Shown: positions 29,843-41,904 of the stretch, in pieces
Numbering within the stretch: position 1 is the first letter of the stretch
Layout of the letters: each line of letters opens with the position of its first letter
Source of the DNA: Novosphingobium beihaiense
GTDB lineage: Bacteria; Pseudomonadota; Alphaproteobacteria; Sphingomonadales; Sphingomonadaceae
DNA length: 64,000 nt
NCBI RefSeq assembly: GCF_022832375.1
Contig: NZ_JALHLG010000013.1
Coordinates: 103,124-167,123, forward strand
Direction: 5' to 3'
Made by a program: the position numbers and the translations under genes
Notes under the pieces: model-generated
Database searches by the model: none
What the model saw: only the letters and a program-made list of their open reading frames with translations
Told to the model about the DNA's origin: nothing

Positions 29843-29845
29843 GCC

Positions 29846-30754
29846 ATGGGCGCTGCGGGCGTGACCGATCCGGTGCTGACCGAGGGCCTGGCCCGCATCG
29901 CCAGCGAGATCGATCGCGCTTTCGATGCACTGCTGCCGGTTCCCGGCGATGCCCGCGCGACTTTGTTCGAGGCGATGCGCTATGCCGCGATCGGCGGCGG
30001 CAAACGGCTGCGCCCGCTGCTGCTGACGGCGGTTGCGGACATGTATGGCGTGCAGCGCGAAGCGGCGGTGCGGGCTGGCATCGCGCTTGAGGCGATCCAC
30101 GTCTATTCGCTGATCCATGACGATCTGCCGTGCATGGACGACGATGCCATGCGCCATGGCAAGCCGACGGTGCACAAGGCCTACGACGAGGCGACGGCCG
30201 TGCTGGCGGGCGATTCGCTCCACGCCTTCGCGTTCGAGGTGCTGTCCGATCCGGCGACGAGCGCCGATCCCTTCACGCGGATCGAGCTGGTGCAGACGCT
30301 GGGGCAGGCCAGCGGCGCGCGCGGCATGGCAGGCGGGCAAATGATGGATCTGGTGGCCGAAACGCGCGAGTTCGATCTGCAGACCGTCACCCGCTTGCAA
30401 CAGCTCAAGACCGGCGCTCTGCTCGGCGCGGCGGTGGAGATGGGCGCGATCCTCGGCCGCGTCGCGCCCGAGGGGCGCACGCATTTGCGCGGTTACGCAC
30501 GCGATATCGGCCTGGCTTTCCAGATTGCGGACGATCTGATCGACCATGAAGGTGACGCCGCTGTGGCCGGAAAGGCCGTGGGCAAGGACGCCATCGCGGG
30601 CAAGCAGACCTTTGTTTCGCTGCTGGGGCCGGAGCGGGCGCGCGAACAGGCGCGGATGCTGGTGGATCAGGCGGTGGAGCATCTGGCCCAGCACGGCCGC
30701 GAAGCCGATCTCCTGCGCGCGGTGGCGCGCTATATCGTCGAGAGGGACCATTGA
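29846..30754 (+). CDS. ispA: Farnesyl diphosphate synthase (polyprenyl synthetase)
   Basis: IspA condenses dimethylallyl and isopentenyl diphosphate to geranyl then farnesyl diphosphate, precursor of ubiquinone, undecaprenyl phosphate and carotenoids. The 302-residue protein has the first aspartate-rich motif DDLPCMDDD (residues 92-100), GGKRLRPLLL, the chain-length region LIHDD, and the second motif DDLID (229-233). The ATG is three bases after xseB. Its stop overlaps the coaD start (TGATG), so expression is coupled. Confidence 0.93.
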   Translation: MGAAGVTDPVLTEGLARIASEIDRAFDALLPVPGDARATLFEAMRYAAIGGGKRLRPLLLTAVADMYGVQREAAVRAGIALEAIHVYSLIHDDLPCMDDDAMRHGKPTVHKAYDEATAVLAGDSLHAFAFEVLSDPATSADPFTRIELVQTLGQASGARGMAGGQMMDLVAETREFDLQTVTRLQQLKTGALLGAAVEMGAILGRVAPEGRTHLRGYARDIGLAFQIADDLIDHEGDAAVAGKAVGKDAIAGKQTFVSLLGPERAREQARMLVDQAVEHLAQHGREADLLRAVARYIVERDH

Positions 30755-31272
30755 TGGCTGAGAACGCCCGCATCGGTGTCTATCCGGGCACGTTCGATCC
30801 GATCACGCTTGGCCATGCCGATATCATCCGGCGCGGCGCCAAGCTGGTGGACAAGCTGATTATCGGCGTCACCACCAATATGTCGAAAAGCCCGCTGTTC
30901 ACGCCGGAAGAGCGGATGTCCATGGTCGAGCGCGAAGTGGCGGCGATGGGCATCGGCAATGTCGAGGTGGTGGGGTTCAACGCGCTGCTGATGAAGTTCG
31001 CGCAGAAGCAGGGCGCAACCGTGATCGTGCGCGGCCTGCGGGCCGTGGCGGACTTCGAGTACGAATATCAGATGGCGGGGATGAACCAGCAGCTCAATCC
31101 CAATATCGAGACCGTATTCCTGATGGCGGACGTCAGCCTGCAGCCGATCGCGTCCAAGCTGGTCAAGGAAATCGCCATGTTCGGCGGTGAAATCACCAAG
31201 TTCGTCAGCCCCGCGGTGCGCGAGGATGTTGTCGCGCGCATTGCCGCCAATGGCCTTCAGGGAGACTACTGA
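30754..31272 (+). CDS. coaD: Phosphopantetheine adenylyltransferase
   Basis: CoaD adenylates 4'-phosphopantetheine to dephospho-CoA, the penultimate CoA step. The 172-residue nucleotidyltransferase has YPGTFDPITLGHADI with the TxGH motif at residues 18-21, IVRGLRAVADFEYEYQMAGMN, and the C-terminal loop VSLQPIASKLVKEIA (the usual ISSTxVRE motif is altered to LQPIASKLVKE). ATG 30754 shares its A with the ispA stop codon. The panB gene in this window feeds the same CoA pathway but is not linked to it. Confidence 0.95.
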   Translation: MAENARIGVYPGTFDPITLGHADIIRRGAKLVDKLIIGVTTNMSKSPLFTPEERMSMVEREVAAMGIGNVEVVGFNALLMKFAQKQGATVIVRGLRAVADFEYEYQMAGMNQQLNPNIETVFLMADVSLQPIASKLVKEIAMFGGEITKFVSPAVREDVVARIAANGLQGDY

Positions 31273-31360
31273 AAGGCGGCCCTGCCAAATCATTCATTGT
31301 GCCGACAGCGGCCGGGCTCTATCCGCCTTGCCATGATCGGACCCTGCTTGTGAGTATTCG

Positions 31361-32041
31361 ATGAAGTTTCGCCTGCCTCTGACTGCCTTGCTGATGGGCG
31401 TTGCGCTCGTTGCCAATCCTGCGCTTGCGCGGAAGAAGGAACCGGTCACGCCGGCTCCCGCCGCATTGCCGACGTTCACCGATCCCGATCCCACGCACGA
31501 TCCGGACGATGTGCTCTATCTCGATCTGTCCGATGGCGGGCGCGTCGGCATCCGTCTGATGCCCAAGTGGGCGCCGCACCATGTCGAGCGGATCAAGACG
31601 CTGACGAAGGAAGGCTTCTACAACGGCCAGATCTTTCACCGCGTGATCGACGGCTTCATGGCGCAGACCGGCGACCCCACGGGCACCGGGCAGGGCGGTT
31701 CGGACCTTCCGGACCTCAAGGAGGAATTCAATTCGATGCCGCATTTGCGCGGCACCGTCTCGATGGCGCGTACCAACGATCCCGACAGCGCCAACAGCCA
31801 GTTCTTCATCGTCTTCTACCCGCGCTTCGCGCTGGACCGGAAGTACACTGTGTTCGGCCGTGTGATCTCGGGCATGCAGTACGTGGACAAGATCCACCGC
31901 GGCGAACCGCCCCAGGACCCGACGAAGATCATTCAGGCCTCGCTGGCCTCGCAGCATCTGCCGCCGCCCGATTTCGCGGCCTTGAAGGCCGATCCCGCTT
32001 CGATCACGCCGGATCAGTTGAGCAATTCGACGTCCGATTGA
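31361..32041 (+). CDS. Exported cyclophilin-type peptidyl-prolyl isomerase
   Basis: A 226-residue protein with a cleavable signal peptide (FRLPLTALLMGVALVANPALA) and a cyclophilin domain from about residue 50 to 190. Active-site motifs are present: FYNGQIFHRVIDGFMAQTGD (catalytic Arg), SMARTNDPDSANSQFFI and KYTVFGRVISGMQYVDKI. It should catalyse proline isomerisation during folding of periplasmic or outer-membrane proteins. The C-terminal tail is proline-rich and disordered. It is followed by queA after an 82-bp gap. Confidence 0.9.
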   Translation: MKFRLPLTALLMGVALVANPALARKKEPVTPAPAALPTFTDPDPTHDPDDVLYLDLSDGGRVGIRLMPKWAPHHVERIKTLTKEGFYNGQIFHRVIDGFMAQTGDPTGTGQGGSDLPDLKEEFNSMPHLRGTVSMARTNDPDSANSQFFIVFYPRFALDRKYTVFGRVISGMQYVDKIHRGEPPQDPTKIIQASLASQHLPPPDFAALKADPASITPDQLSNSTSD

Positions 32042-32123
32042 TTCTTCGGCAGGCTCTGCGTGAGCAGGTGCGGCGTCATCGCATGCTTGCCGCAGCGCGC
32101 CTGCTCGTCTAGCCCGCCGCGCC

Positions 32124-33152
32124 ATGCGTGTTGACCTGTTCGATTTCGACCTGCCGCCCGAGCGGATAGCCCTGCGTCCGGCCAAGCCGCGCGATGCGGC
32201 GCGGATGCTCGTGGTGGATGGCGAGTCGCCTTTTGCCGACCGCCATGTGCACGATCTGCCCGATCTGCTGCGCAAGGGCGATGTGCTTGTGTTCAACGAT
32301 ACTCGCGTGATTCCCGCTCAGCTCGAAGGCACGCGCGGCGAAGCGCGGATCGGGGCGACGCTGCACAAGCGCATCGATCTCAGGCGCTGGCAGGCCTTTG
32401 TACGCAATGCCAAGCGCCTGAAACCGGGCGATCAGGTCGCCTTTCCCGCAGACGTGACCGCTATCGCCGAGAACCGGCATGAGGATGGCAGCTGGACGCT
32501 GGCCTTCGAAGGCGAGGAGCCGGTCGAAGTGCTGCTCGAACGCGCCGGGCGCATGCCGTTGCCGCCCTATATCGCGGGCAAGCGCGAAACCGACGCGGCT
32601 GACGCCAGCGATTACCAGACCATGTTCGCGCGCGAGAAAGGGGCGGTTGCAGCTCCTACTGCGGCGCTGCATTTCACGCCGGGGCTGGTCGAACGGCTCG
32701 ATGCCGCTGCCATCGCGCGGGAAACGCTGACGCTGCATGTCGGCGCGGGCACGTTCCTGCCGGTCAAGGCGGAGGATACCGAAGAGCACCGCATGCACGC
32801 GGAATGGGGCCGGATCGATGCCGAAACCGCCGATCGCCTGAACGCGGCACGGGCGGGCGGAGGCCGCCTCATCGCAGTGGGCACCACCTCGCTGCGTCTG
32901 CTGGAAAGCGCGGCAGGCGAGGATGGCGTGATCCGCCCGTTCGAAGGCGATACGTCGATCTTCATCACCCCCGGCTACCGCTTCAAGGCCATCGACGGGC
33001 TGATGACCAACTTCCACTTGCCCAAGTCCACGCTGTTCATGCTGGTTTCGGCACTGATGGGGCGCGAGCGGATGCAGGCGGTCTATGCCCGCGCGATCGC
33101 CACCGAATACCGGTTTTACTCCTACGGCGATTCCAGCTTGCTGCTTCCGTAG
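32124..33152 (+). CDS. queA: S-adenosylmethionine:tRNA ribosyltransferase-isomerase
   Basis: QueA transfers the ribosyl part of S-adenosylmethionine to 7-aminomethyl-7-deazaguanine in tRNA, making epoxyqueuosine. The 342-residue protein shows [15 protein letters not shown] at the N-terminus, [45 protein letters not shown] and [20 protein letters not shown]. The next step upstream in the pathway, tgt, is encoded 2.9 kb further on the same strand, with three unrelated genes between. Confidence 0.96.
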   Translation: MRVDLFDFDLPPERIALRPAKPRDAARMLVVDGESPFADRHVHDLPDLLRKGDVLVFNDTRVIPAQLEGTRGEARIGATLHKRIDLRRWQAFVRNAKRLKPGDQVAFPADVTAIAENRHEDGSWTLAFEGEEPVEVLLERAGRMPLPPYIAGKRETDAADASDYQTMFAREKGAVAAPTAALHFTPGLVERLDAAAIARETLTLHVGAGTFLPVKAEDTEEHRMHAEWGRIDAETADRLNAARAGGGRLIAVGTTSLRLLESAAGEDGVIRPFEGDTSIFITPGYRFKAIDGLMTNFHLPKSTLFMLVSALMGRERMQAVYARAIATEYRFYSYGDSSLLLP

Positions 33153-33208
33153 TTCTTCTTTTTGCAAAGGGTCTTGGAACCGTCGCCTTGCTCGCGCATC
33201 TAGGGGCG

Positions 33209-34150
33209 ATGCAAACCATTCTCGAAATCAGTGGCCTGACGAAAACCTACGCAGGCGGCTTCACCGCGCTTAAGGGCGTGGACCTTTCCATCAACAAGGG
33301 CGAGATCTTCGCGCTTCTGGGGCCCAACGGCGCGGGCAAGACGACGCTGATCGGTGCGGTCTGCGGCCTCGTGCGGCCGACATCGGGTACGATCAACGCC
33401 TTCGGCGAGGACATGGCCCGCAACTGGCGGCGGCTCCGGGCCCGGGTCGGTCTGGTGCCGCAGGAACTGGCGACCGATATGTTCGAGCGCGTGCAGCACG
33501 CTGTTGGTCATTCGCGCGGCCTGTTCGGCCTGCCGCCCGATCCGGCGCGGGTCGAGGAAATCCTGCGCGCGCTCAGCCTGTGGGACAAGCGCGATGCGCA
33601 GATCCGCACGCTGTCGGGCGGCATGAAGCGCCGTGTGTTGATTGCGAAGGCGCTGGCGCACGATCCCGAACTGCTGTTCCTCGACGAGCCGACCGCGGGC
33701 GTCGATGTCGAGCTGCGGCGCGACATGTGGCGCCAGATCGAGCTGCTGCGCGAGCGGGGCACCACGATCATCCTGACCACCCACTATCTGGAAGAGGCCG
33801 AAGAAATGGCCGACCGCGTGGGCATCATCAACAAGGGCGAAATTCTCATGGTCGATGGCAAGAAGGCGATGATGGAACGCCTGGGCCGGACCGAGGCGTT
33901 GATCACGCTGGCGCAGCCGCTGGATACCGTCCCCGAAGTGCTCTCGGCCTTTCCGGTCTCGCTGACGGAGGAAGGCCGCGTGCTGTGCTATCGCGGCGGC
34001 GGCGGGGAGGGCGATATCGGCGGCACCACCGAAGTCGCGGAGCTGACCAAGGCGCTGACCCGCTCCGGCATCGATTACACCGCCATCGATATCCACGAAT
34101 CGAGCCTTGAAGACATCTTCGTCGATCTTCTGGATGGAGGTGCAGCATGA
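33209..34150 (+). CDS. ABC transporter ATP-binding protein (ABC-2 type exporter)
   Basis: A 313-residue ATPase with Walker A GPNGAGKT (residues 38-45), signature LSGGMKRRVL, Walker B LLFLDEPTAGVD, and the switch His in TTHYLEEAEEM. The C-terminal ~80 residues form the DUF4162-like tail common in drug, NodI-type or lipid exporters. I chose ATG 33209, preceded by AGGGG; the frame is open upstream inside queA. Its stop overlaps the permease start (ATGA), so the two form one exporter. The substrate is unknown. Confidence 0.9.
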   Translation: MQTILEISGLTKTYAGGFTALKGVDLSINKGEIFALLGPNGAGKTTLIGAVCGLVRPTSGTINAFGEDMARNWRRLRARVGLVPQELATDMFERVQHAVGHSRGLFGLPPDPARVEEILRALSLWDKRDAQIRTLSGGMKRRVLIAKALAHDPELLFLDEPTAGVDVELRRDMWRQIELLRERGTTIILTTHYLEEAEEMADRVGIINKGEILMVDGKKAMMERLGRTEALITLAQPLDTVPEVLSAFPVSLTEEGRVLCYRGGGGEGDIGGTTEVAELTKALTRSGIDYTAIDIHESSLEDIFVDLLDGGAA

Positions 34151-34920
34151 GCCTGTTCAACGCCCGCAGTGCCTGGACCATCTACAAGCAGGAACTCATG
34201 CGCGCGTTCCGCACCGCCATGCAGTCGATCCTGGCGCCAGTGCTGACGACGACGCTTTACTTCGTGGTGTTCGGCGCGGCCATCGGCGGCCAGATGCAGG
34301 GCGGTATGGGCGGCGTGAATTACGGCGCCTTCATCGTTCCCGGCCTGTTGCTGCTGACCTTGCTGGGCGAAAGCACGTCCAACGCCAGTTTCGGCATCTA
34401 CATGCCGCGCTTTACCGGCGCGATCTATGAATTGCTGTCGGCGCCCGTTGGCGTGGCGGAAACGCTCGCCGGTTTTGTCGGCGCGGCGGCGACGAAATCG
34501 CTGATTCTGGCCACGATCATTCTGGGCACCGCCAGCTTCTTTGTCGATTTCACGATTGCCCACCCGGTCTATGCTTTCGGCTATATCCTGCTGGTTTCGG
34601 CCAGTTTCTCGCTGTTTGGCTTTATCCTCGGCATTTGGGCGGACAGTTTCGAGAAGCTTTCGATCGTGCCAATGCTGATCCTGATGCCGCTGACGTTCCT
34701 GGGCGGCACGTTCTATTCGATCGACGTTTTGCCTGAACCTTGGCGCTCGGTGGCGATGGCCAATCCCGTCGTCTATCTGGTGAACGGGCTGCGCTGGACG
34801 TTCTATGGCAGTTCGGATGTGTCCATCGGAATTTCGCTGGGGCTCACGCTGTTTTTCCTCGCAATTTGCGTGACGCTTATCGCCTGGATCTTCCGGACCG
34901 GCTGGCGCTTGCGGACATGA
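34147..34920 (+). CDS. ABC-2 type transporter permease
   Basis: A 257-residue inner-membrane protein with about six hydrophobic helices (LTTTLYFVVFGAAIGGQM, LLLLTLLGESTSNASFGIY, VYAFGYILLVSASFSLFGFI, MLILMPLTFLGGTFYSIDVL). The FLGGTFYSIDVLPEPWRSV stretch is characteristic of ABC2_membrane proteins of the YadH/NodJ kind. It overlaps the ATPase gene by four bases and should form a homodimeric exporter with it. The cargo could be a lipid, polysaccharide or drug; nothing in the sequence decides. Confidence 0.9.
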   Translation: MSLFNARSAWTIYKQELMRAFRTAMQSILAPVLTTTLYFVVFGAAIGGQMQGGMGGVNYGAFIVPGLLLLTLLGESTSNASFGIYMPRFTGAIYELLSAPVGVAETLAGFVGAAATKSLILATIILGTASFFVDFTIAHPVYAFGYILLVSASFSLFGFILGIWADSFEKLSIVPMLILMPLTFLGGTFYSIDVLPEPWRSVAMANPVVYLVNGLRWTFYGSSDVSIGISLGLTLFFLAICVTLIAWIFRTGWRLRT

Positions 34921-34938
34921 CGCGATAAATGCCCGGGC

Positions 34939-37171
<2,233 letters not shown>

Positions 37172-37283
37172 TGTCCGCAACAGCCGTTTGGCTGGACTCT
37201 TGCTGCAATTGCGAAGAACCTTGCCGGATGAATGCTGCGCGCAATGATTCGGCGCGGCGCTGCCACAGGCCGGAGAGGTGCCG

Positions 37284-37919
37284 ATGCCGACGATTGCGGT
37301 TGTCAGCCAGAAGGGTGGTTCGGGGAAAACGACGCTTGCGTTGCACCTCGCCACATGCGCGACTTACGATGGCCGCAAGAGCTGCGTGATCGACATGGAC
37401 CCGCAGGCGACCGCTGCCGCGTGGGGAGACTGGCGCGGGGACTATCTGCCCGAAGTGATCACCTGTCCGCCAGTGCGTCTGGTCAGCACGATCCTGAAGG
37501 CCACGCGCGGCGGTTCGGAAATTCTGGTGATCGATACGCCGCCGCAAAGCGACATGGCCTCGCGCGAGGCCGCGCGCGCGGCGGACCTGATCCTGATTCC
37601 CACGCGCACGCGGGCTTTCGATCTTCATGCGCTGGAGGCGACGTCCGAGCTGGTGAAATATGCGCGCAAGCCTGCGTTCGTGCTGCTCAACGCCGTGCCC
37701 GCGCGGGCGACGCGGCTGCTGGAGGAGACGGCGGGCCTCGTCGGTGGGCATGGGCTGGAGGTCTGCCCGGTCCACTTCGGCGAGCGGGCGGCGTTTCACC
37801 GAGCATCGGCATCGGGCGAGGTGGCCTCCGAAGTCGAGCCCGAAGGCAAGGCCGCGGGCGAAGCCGATGCGCTGTGGGACTGGGTCAGTGAACGGCTGGG
37901 ACTGGCGCCAGTTACGTAG
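37284..37919 (+). CDS. Orphan ParA-family ATPase
   Basis: A 211-residue protein with the deviant Walker A loop QKGGSGKTTLALHLA near the N-terminus, VIDMDPQATAAAWGDW (Walker A') and ILVIDTPPQSD (Walker B). Such ATPases dimerise on DNA with ATP and position plasmids, chromosomes or protein clusters. No parB-like gene or parS cluster is next to it, so it is an orphan of the kind that places cellular cargo. ATG 37284 has GGAGAGG upstream; a GTG two codons earlier is also possible. It follows tgt by 112 bp. Confidence 0.85.
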   Translation: MPTIAVVSQKGGSGKTTLALHLATCATYDGRKSCVIDMDPQATAAAWGDWRGDYLPEVITCPPVRLVSTILKATRGGSEILVIDTPPQSDMASREAARAADLILIPTRTRAFDLHALEATSELVKYARKPAFVLLNAVPARATRLLEETAGLVGGHGLEVCPVHFGERAAFHRASASGEVASEVEPEGKAAGEADALWDWVSERLGLAPVT

Positions 37920-37925
37920 CCGCGA

Positions 37926-38117
37926 TCAGGCGGCGGCGGGAGAACTCTTGCCGCTGCGGATGATGGTTTCGAGAACCGTACCGACGTAGGCTACGAACTG
38001 GCCTGTGCGCGTATCGAGATAGCCTGCACCGATCTCGCAGGCATGGCGCTGGGCCGTCTCCAGATCGGGATACCACTTGCCGGTGCGCTTGGGCGTGATG
38101 AAACGATAGTTCTTCAT
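37926..38117 (-). CDS. Unrecognised 63-residue protein
   Basis: A small basic protein beginning MKNYRFITPKRTGKWYPDL, with one helix (LETAQRHACEIGAGYL) and a C-terminal YVGTVLETIIRSG segment. It has no signal or membrane segment. The frame is open upstream, but Met at 38117 begins the region that looks conserved in composition. It lies tail-to-tail with the ParA gene (six bases apart) and downstream of the rpsD terminator. No family is recognised; coding status is moderately supported. Confidence 0.55.
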   Translation of the reverse strand: MKNYRFITPKRTGKWYPDLETAQRHACEIGAGYLDTRTGQFVAYVGTVLETIIRSGKSSPAAA

Positions 38118-38236
38118 GACGGGGCCCCAATGCCCCATTTCCGGGTCAGTTCCCTGACAGGCATCAATAATCGCGCAGAAAGTTTCTTCCGTGCGGCCGC
38201 ATGAAAGCGGCGGCCATATGAAAAGAGTGGGCATAC

Positions 38237-38266
38237 GAAAAGGGCGGCCCCGAAGGACCGCCCTTT
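38237..38266 (-). terminator. Terminator after rpsD
   Basis: On the minus strand a perfect 9-bp stem, AAAGGGCGG (38258-38266) with CCGCCCTTT (38239-38247), has a ten-base loop and is followed by TTTTCG. It lies 26 bases after the rpsD stop. Confidence 0.9.
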
Positions 38267-38291
38267 CCTGAAATCCGTGAAGGATCCAAAA

Positions 38292-38906
38292 TCAGCGCGA
38301 GTAGAACTCGACGACCAGATTCGGTTCCATCTTCACCGGGTAGGGCACTTCGTCGAGCGTGGGCACGCGAACGAAAGTCACCTTGTCGGTGCCGTCCTGC
38401 GCGACGTAGTCGGGGATCTCGCGCTCGGGCAGGGCCTGGGCTTCGATCACCAGCGCCATTTCCTTGGCCTTCTCGCCGAGGCTGATGACGTCACCGATCT
38501 TGATGCGGCGCGAGGCGATGTTGCACTTCACGCCGTTCACGCGGATGTGGCCGTGCGAAACGATCTGGCGGGCGGCGAAGATGGTCGGCGCGAACTTGGC
38601 GCGGTACACGACCATGTCGAGGCGCTGTTCGAGCAGGCCGATCAGGTTCTGGCCGGTGTCGCCCTTCATGGACGAGGCTTCCTGGTAGGTGCGCTTGAAC
38701 TGCTTCTCAGTCACGTCGCCGTAGTAGCCCTTGAGCTTCTGCTTGGCGCGCAGCTGGATGCCGTAGTCCGAAAGCTTGCCCTTGCGGCGCTGGCCGTGCT
38801 GGCCCGGGCCGTAGCTGCGGCGGTTCACCGAGCTCTTGGGACGGCCCCAGATGTTCTCGCCCATGCGGCGGTCGAGTTTGTACTTGGCGCTCTTGCGCTT
38901 CGACAT
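38292..38906 (-). CDS. rpsD: 30S ribosomal protein S4
   Basis: S4 binds 16S rRNA early in 30S assembly. The 204-residue protein has the basic N-terminus [35 protein letters not shown], and the S4 RNA-binding domain (about residues 95-160: [34 protein letters not shown]). ATG 38906 gives the universal N-terminus; the open frame continues 24 codons upstream. It is a single-gene unit with its own terminator, as usual for alphaproteobacteria where rpsD is outside the alpha operon. Confidence 0.98.
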   Translation of the reverse strand: MSKRKSAKYKLDRRMGENIWGRPKSSVNRRSYGPGQHGQRRKGKLSDYGIQLRAKQKLKGYYGDVTEKQFKRTYQEASSMKGDTGQNLIGLLEQRLDMVVYRAKFAPTIFAARQIVSHGHIRVNGVKCNIASRRIKIGDVISLGEKAKEMALVIEAQALPEREIPDYVAQDGTDKVTFVRVPTLDEVPYPVKMEPNLVVEFYSR

Positions 38907-39099
38907 AAGTCGTCTTCCATTCTGCTTGCCGCGCTGCCACCGTGGCTGCGCGATCCCTAGTTTCCCGGGGCGCACCATCCGGCCCTATTTCGCCGGATGC
39001 GGCCGCCGCTTCACCGGGGTGCGGGGCCGAAGGAACGCGACTGCCGTAGCAGGCAGGCGTCCTGTGAAGGGGTGCCCCATACGGTGCGGGGCGCGAAAG

Positions 39100-39855
39100 T
39101 CAAGCCTGATCGCGCGGACGGCGGGCCTTTTCCAGTGCCGAGAGCACGCCGCGCATGGTGCGCACTTCCAGATGGTTCCACGCGGGTTTGGTGAGGAGAT
39201 TGCGCAAGGTCAGCCGGTTGGCCGCCGCGCGGGTTTCGGGCCAGAAGTAGTTCTTGTCTTCCAGCAGGCGTTCGAAGTGGCCGATCAGGCCTTCCAGTTC
39301 TTCCTGCGGGGCAGGGGGGAGCAAGTCCTCCACGGTCGGCTGCGTCAGCCCGGCGTTCTTGCTCCATTCGTAAGCGCACAGGATCACCGCCTGCGCGAGG
39401 TTGAGCGAGGCGAATTCCGGGTTGATCGGCACTGTCAGGATCGCGCGGGCCACGGCCACGTCCTCGGTTTCCAGCCCGGAGCGTTCGGGGCCGAAGACGT
39501 AAGCCGAGCGGGAGCCGGTGCTTTGGCTGGCGGCATGAATCTCGCGTGCGGCTTCTTCGGGCGTGACCACGGGCTTGGTGACGCCACGCTTGCGCACGGT
39601 GGCCGCATAGACATGGGCGCAGTCCGCGACGGCTTCGGCGAGCGTCTCGAAGACTTGCGCCTTTTCCAGCACTTCGTCCGCCCCGGCTGCTGCCGGACCG
39701 GCGGAAGGATTGGGCCAGCCGTCGCGCGGGGTGACGAGGCGCATTTCGGTGAGCCCGAAATTGAGCATGGCCCGCGCGGCCTTGCCGATGTTCTCGCCCA
39801 GCTGCGGGCGGACGAGGACGATGACGGGGGCAAGCTCAGGCCCGGAATCAGGCAT
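39100..39855 (-). CDS. trmJ: SPOUT-family tRNA/rRNA 2'-O-methyltransferase (TrmJ-like)
   Basis: A 251-residue knotted methyltransferase. It shows [20 protein letters not shown] (the substrate and cofactor motif 1), [15 protein letters not shown] (motif 2) and [20 protein letters not shown] (motif 3, the SAM-binding knot), followed by the helical TrmJ C-terminus. TrmJ methylates position 32 of tRNAs. Assignment to TrmJ rather than another SpoU enzyme rests on length and the motif 1 form. Its ATG overlaps the end of nrdR by eight bases, so translation is coupled. It is the last gene of the rpiB-glyA operon. Confidence 0.88.
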   Translation of the reverse strand: MPDSGPELAPVIVLVRPQLGENIGKAARAMLNFGLTEMRLVTPRDGWPNPSAGPAAAGADEVLEKAQVFETLAEAVADCAHVYAATVRKRGVTKPVVTPEEAAREIHAASQSTGSRSAYVFGPERSGLETEDVAVARAILTVPINPEFASLNLAQAVILCAYEWSKNAGLTQPTVEDLLPPAPQEELEGLIGHFERLLEDKNYFWPETRAAANRLTLRNLLTKPAWNHLEVRTMRGVLSALEKARRPRDQA

Positions 39856-40324
39856 TGTCCGTGCCCCTTCCGGCCACGTCCCGCACGGTTCCTGCAAATT
39901 CCTCGAAGTCCTTCGCTTCGTTGAACGAACGGTAGACGCTGGCGAAGCGGATATAGGCGACGGAATCGAGCACGCGCAGGCCGTCCATCACCATCTCGCC
40001 GATCGCGAGCGAGGAGATCTCGGCCTCGCCGCTGGTTTCGACCTGGCGCTGCACGCCGGAGACGAGCTGGTCGATCTTCTCGCGGTCGATCCCGCGCTTG
40101 CGGCAGGCGAGCGTGACCGACTGTTCGAGCTTCGAACGGTCGAACGGCTCGCGGGCATCGTTGCTTTTCACCACGGTCACTTCGCGCAGCTGGATGCGCT
40201 CGAAGGTGGTGAAGCGGGCGCCGCAGCTCGAACACTGGCGCCGCCGCCGGATCGCGGTGTTATCCTCGGTCGGGCGGCTATCCTTAACCTGCGTGTCGTC
40301 GTTGGCGCAGAACGGGCAGCGCAT
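39848..40324 (-). CDS. nrdR: Transcriptional repressor of ribonucleotide reductase genes
   Basis: NrdR senses dATP/ATP and represses nrd genes. The 158-residue protein has the zinc ribbon CPFC (Cys3, Cys6) and CSSC (Cys31, Cys34), followed by the ATP-cone domain from about residue 48 ([29 protein letters not shown]). The length is normal. It follows the small 75-residue gene by 32 bp and overlaps trmJ. Placement directly after glyA is typical of alphaproteobacteria and many other bacteria. Confidence 0.97.
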   Translation of the reverse strand: MRCPFCANDDTQVKDSRPTEDNTAIRRRRQCSSCGARFTTFERIQLREVTVVKSNDAREPFDRSKLEQSVTLACRKRGIDREKIDQLVSGVQRQVETSGEAEISSLAIGEMVMDGLRVLDSVAYIRFASVYRSFNEAKDFEEFAGTVRDVAGRGTDNA

Positions 40325-40356
40325 TCAGGCAATCGCTCTCTTGGGTCTTGGCGCGC

Positions 40357-40584
40357 TCAGTCCGGCCGGACGCGCTTGTAGAATTTGTAGCCGGCCCCGG
40401 CCGCAAGGCCGAGACCGACGGAAACGAACGGCACCATGGCGCCGGCAACCGCCCCCAGCGCGCCCCAGACGAGCACCGGCCTGGTCGAGGGATGATCGAG
40501 ACCATCCCTCAGCATTCCGGAGAGTTCCTGGCGGGCATCGTAGACGAAATCGCCAGTGTCGTTGGGGCGGCGGGGATCGGTCAT
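40357..40584 (-). CDS. Small membrane protein between glyA and nrdR
   Basis: A 75-residue protein with an acidic N-terminus (MTDPRRPNDTGDFVYDARQE) and a C-terminal glycine-rich hydrophobic segment (VWGALGAVAGAMVPFVSVGL) with a basic tail, GYKFYKRVRPD, probably anchoring it in the inner membrane. The ATG follows the glyA stop after one base (TAATATG), so it is translated with glyA. I do not recognise a family. Its conserved-looking position in an operon of one-carbon and nucleotide genes is the only functional clue. Confidence 0.7.
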   Translation of the reverse strand: MTDPRRPNDTGDFVYDARQELSGMLRDGLDHPSTRPVLVWGALGAVAGAMVPFVSVGLGLAAGAGYKFYKRVRPD

Positions 40585-40585
40585 A

Positions 40586-41884
40586 TTAGTCCTCGTAGAT
40601 CGGGAACCTGTCGCAAAGCGCTTCAACACGGCTGCGCACGTTCTGTTCCACTTGCGCGTCACCGGCTTCGCCGCACTTGGCAAGGCCGTCCAGCACATCG
40701 GCGACCATATTGCCGATCTCGCGGAATTCCTCCGGGCCGAAACCGCGCGTGGTACCTGCGGGCGAGCCGACGCGGATGCCGCTGGTCTTCATCGGCGGCA
40801 GCGGGTCGAACGGGATACCGTTCTTGTTGCAAGTGATGCCCGCGCGCTCCAGCGCCTCGTCGGCATCCTTGCCGGTCACGCCCAGCGGCGAGAGGTCGAT
40901 CAGCGCGAGGTGCGTGTCGGTGCCGCCCGAGACGATCGCGGCGCCTCGTTCCTTGAGCGTGTCGGCCAGAACCTTGGCGTTTTCGATCACGCGCGCGGCG
41001 TAGTCCTTGAACTCGGGGCGCAGCGCTTCGCCGAAGGCGACGGCCTTGGCCGCCACCACATGCATCAGCGGGCCGCCCTGCAGGCCGGGGAACACCGCCG
41101 AGTTGATCTTCTTGGCCAGCGCCTCGTCATTGGTGAGGATCATGCCGCCACGGGGGCCGCGCAGCGTCTTGTGCGTGGTGGTGGTGGCGATGTGCGCGTG
41201 CGGGAAGGGCGAGGGGTGCAGGCCGGCGGCCACAAGCCCGGCGAAGTGCGCCATGTCGACCTGGAACAGCGCGCCCACGCTGTCGGCGATTTCGCGCATG
41301 CGCTTGAAATCGATCACACGCGGATAGGCCGAGCCGCCCGCGATGATCAGCTTGGGGTTATGCTCCTTGGCCAGCGCCTCGACCTGATCGTAATCGATCA
41401 GATGGGTGTCCTTGGTCACGCCGTACTGCACGGCGTTGAACCACTTGCCCGACATCGCGGCGCGCGCGCCGTGGGTAAGGTGGCCGCCGGCATCGAGGCT
41501 CATGCCCATGATGGTCTCGCCCGGCTTCACCGTGGCGAGCAGCACCGCGCCGTTGGCCTGGGCGCCCGAGTGGGGCTGCACATTGGCGAATTCGCAGCCG
41601 AACAGTTCCTTGGCACGCTCAATGGCCAGCGATTCCACTTCGTCGGACGGTTCGCAGCCCTGATAGTAGCGTTTGCCGGGATAGCCCTCGGCGTACTTGT
41701 TGGTGAGCACCGAGCCCTGCGCTTCGAGCACGGCCTTGGAAACGATGTTTTCCGAGGCGATCAGCTCGATCTGCTTGCGCTCGCGCTTCATCTCGTGGCC
41801 GATGGCGGCCGCGACGGCGGGGTCGCTCGCCGCAATCGTATCGGTGAAGAAGCCGGGGGAACGGATGGCGGTTTCGACTGTCAT
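40586..41884 (-). CDS. glyA: Serine hydroxymethyltransferase
   Basis: GlyA converts serine and tetrahydrofolate to glycine and methylene-tetrahydrofolate, the main one-carbon source. The 432-residue PLP enzyme shows [47 protein letters not shown], and the PLP-binding Lys in [15 protein letters not shown] (Lys about 239). The chosen ATG 41884 gives the normal start; the frame is open far upstream. It is the second gene of rpiB-glyA-(75 aa)-nrdR-trmJ and links metabolically to serB and panB in this window. Confidence 0.98.
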   Translation of the reverse strand: MTVETAIRSPGFFTDTIAASDPAVAAAIGHEMKRERKQIELIASENIVSKAVLEAQGSVLTNKYAEGYPGKRYYQGCEPSDEVESLAIERAKELFGCEFANVQPHSGAQANGAVLLATVKPGETIMGMSLDAGGHLTHGARAAMSGKWFNAVQYGVTKDTHLIDYDQVEALAKEHNPKLIIAGGSAYPRVIDFKRMREIADSVGALFQVDMAHFAGLVAAGLHPSPFPHAHIATTTTHKTLRGPRGGMILTNDEALAKKINSAVFPGLQGGPLMHVVAAKAVAFGEALRPEFKDYAARVIENAKVLADTLKERGAAIVSGGTDTHLALIDLSPLGVTGKDADEALERAGITCNKNGIPFDPLPPMKTSGIRVGSPAGTTRGFGPEEFREIGNMVADVLDGLAKCGEAGDAQVEQNVRSRVEALCDRFPIYED

Positions 41885-41904
41885 GTTCTGGGGACCTCTT
41901 CGGA

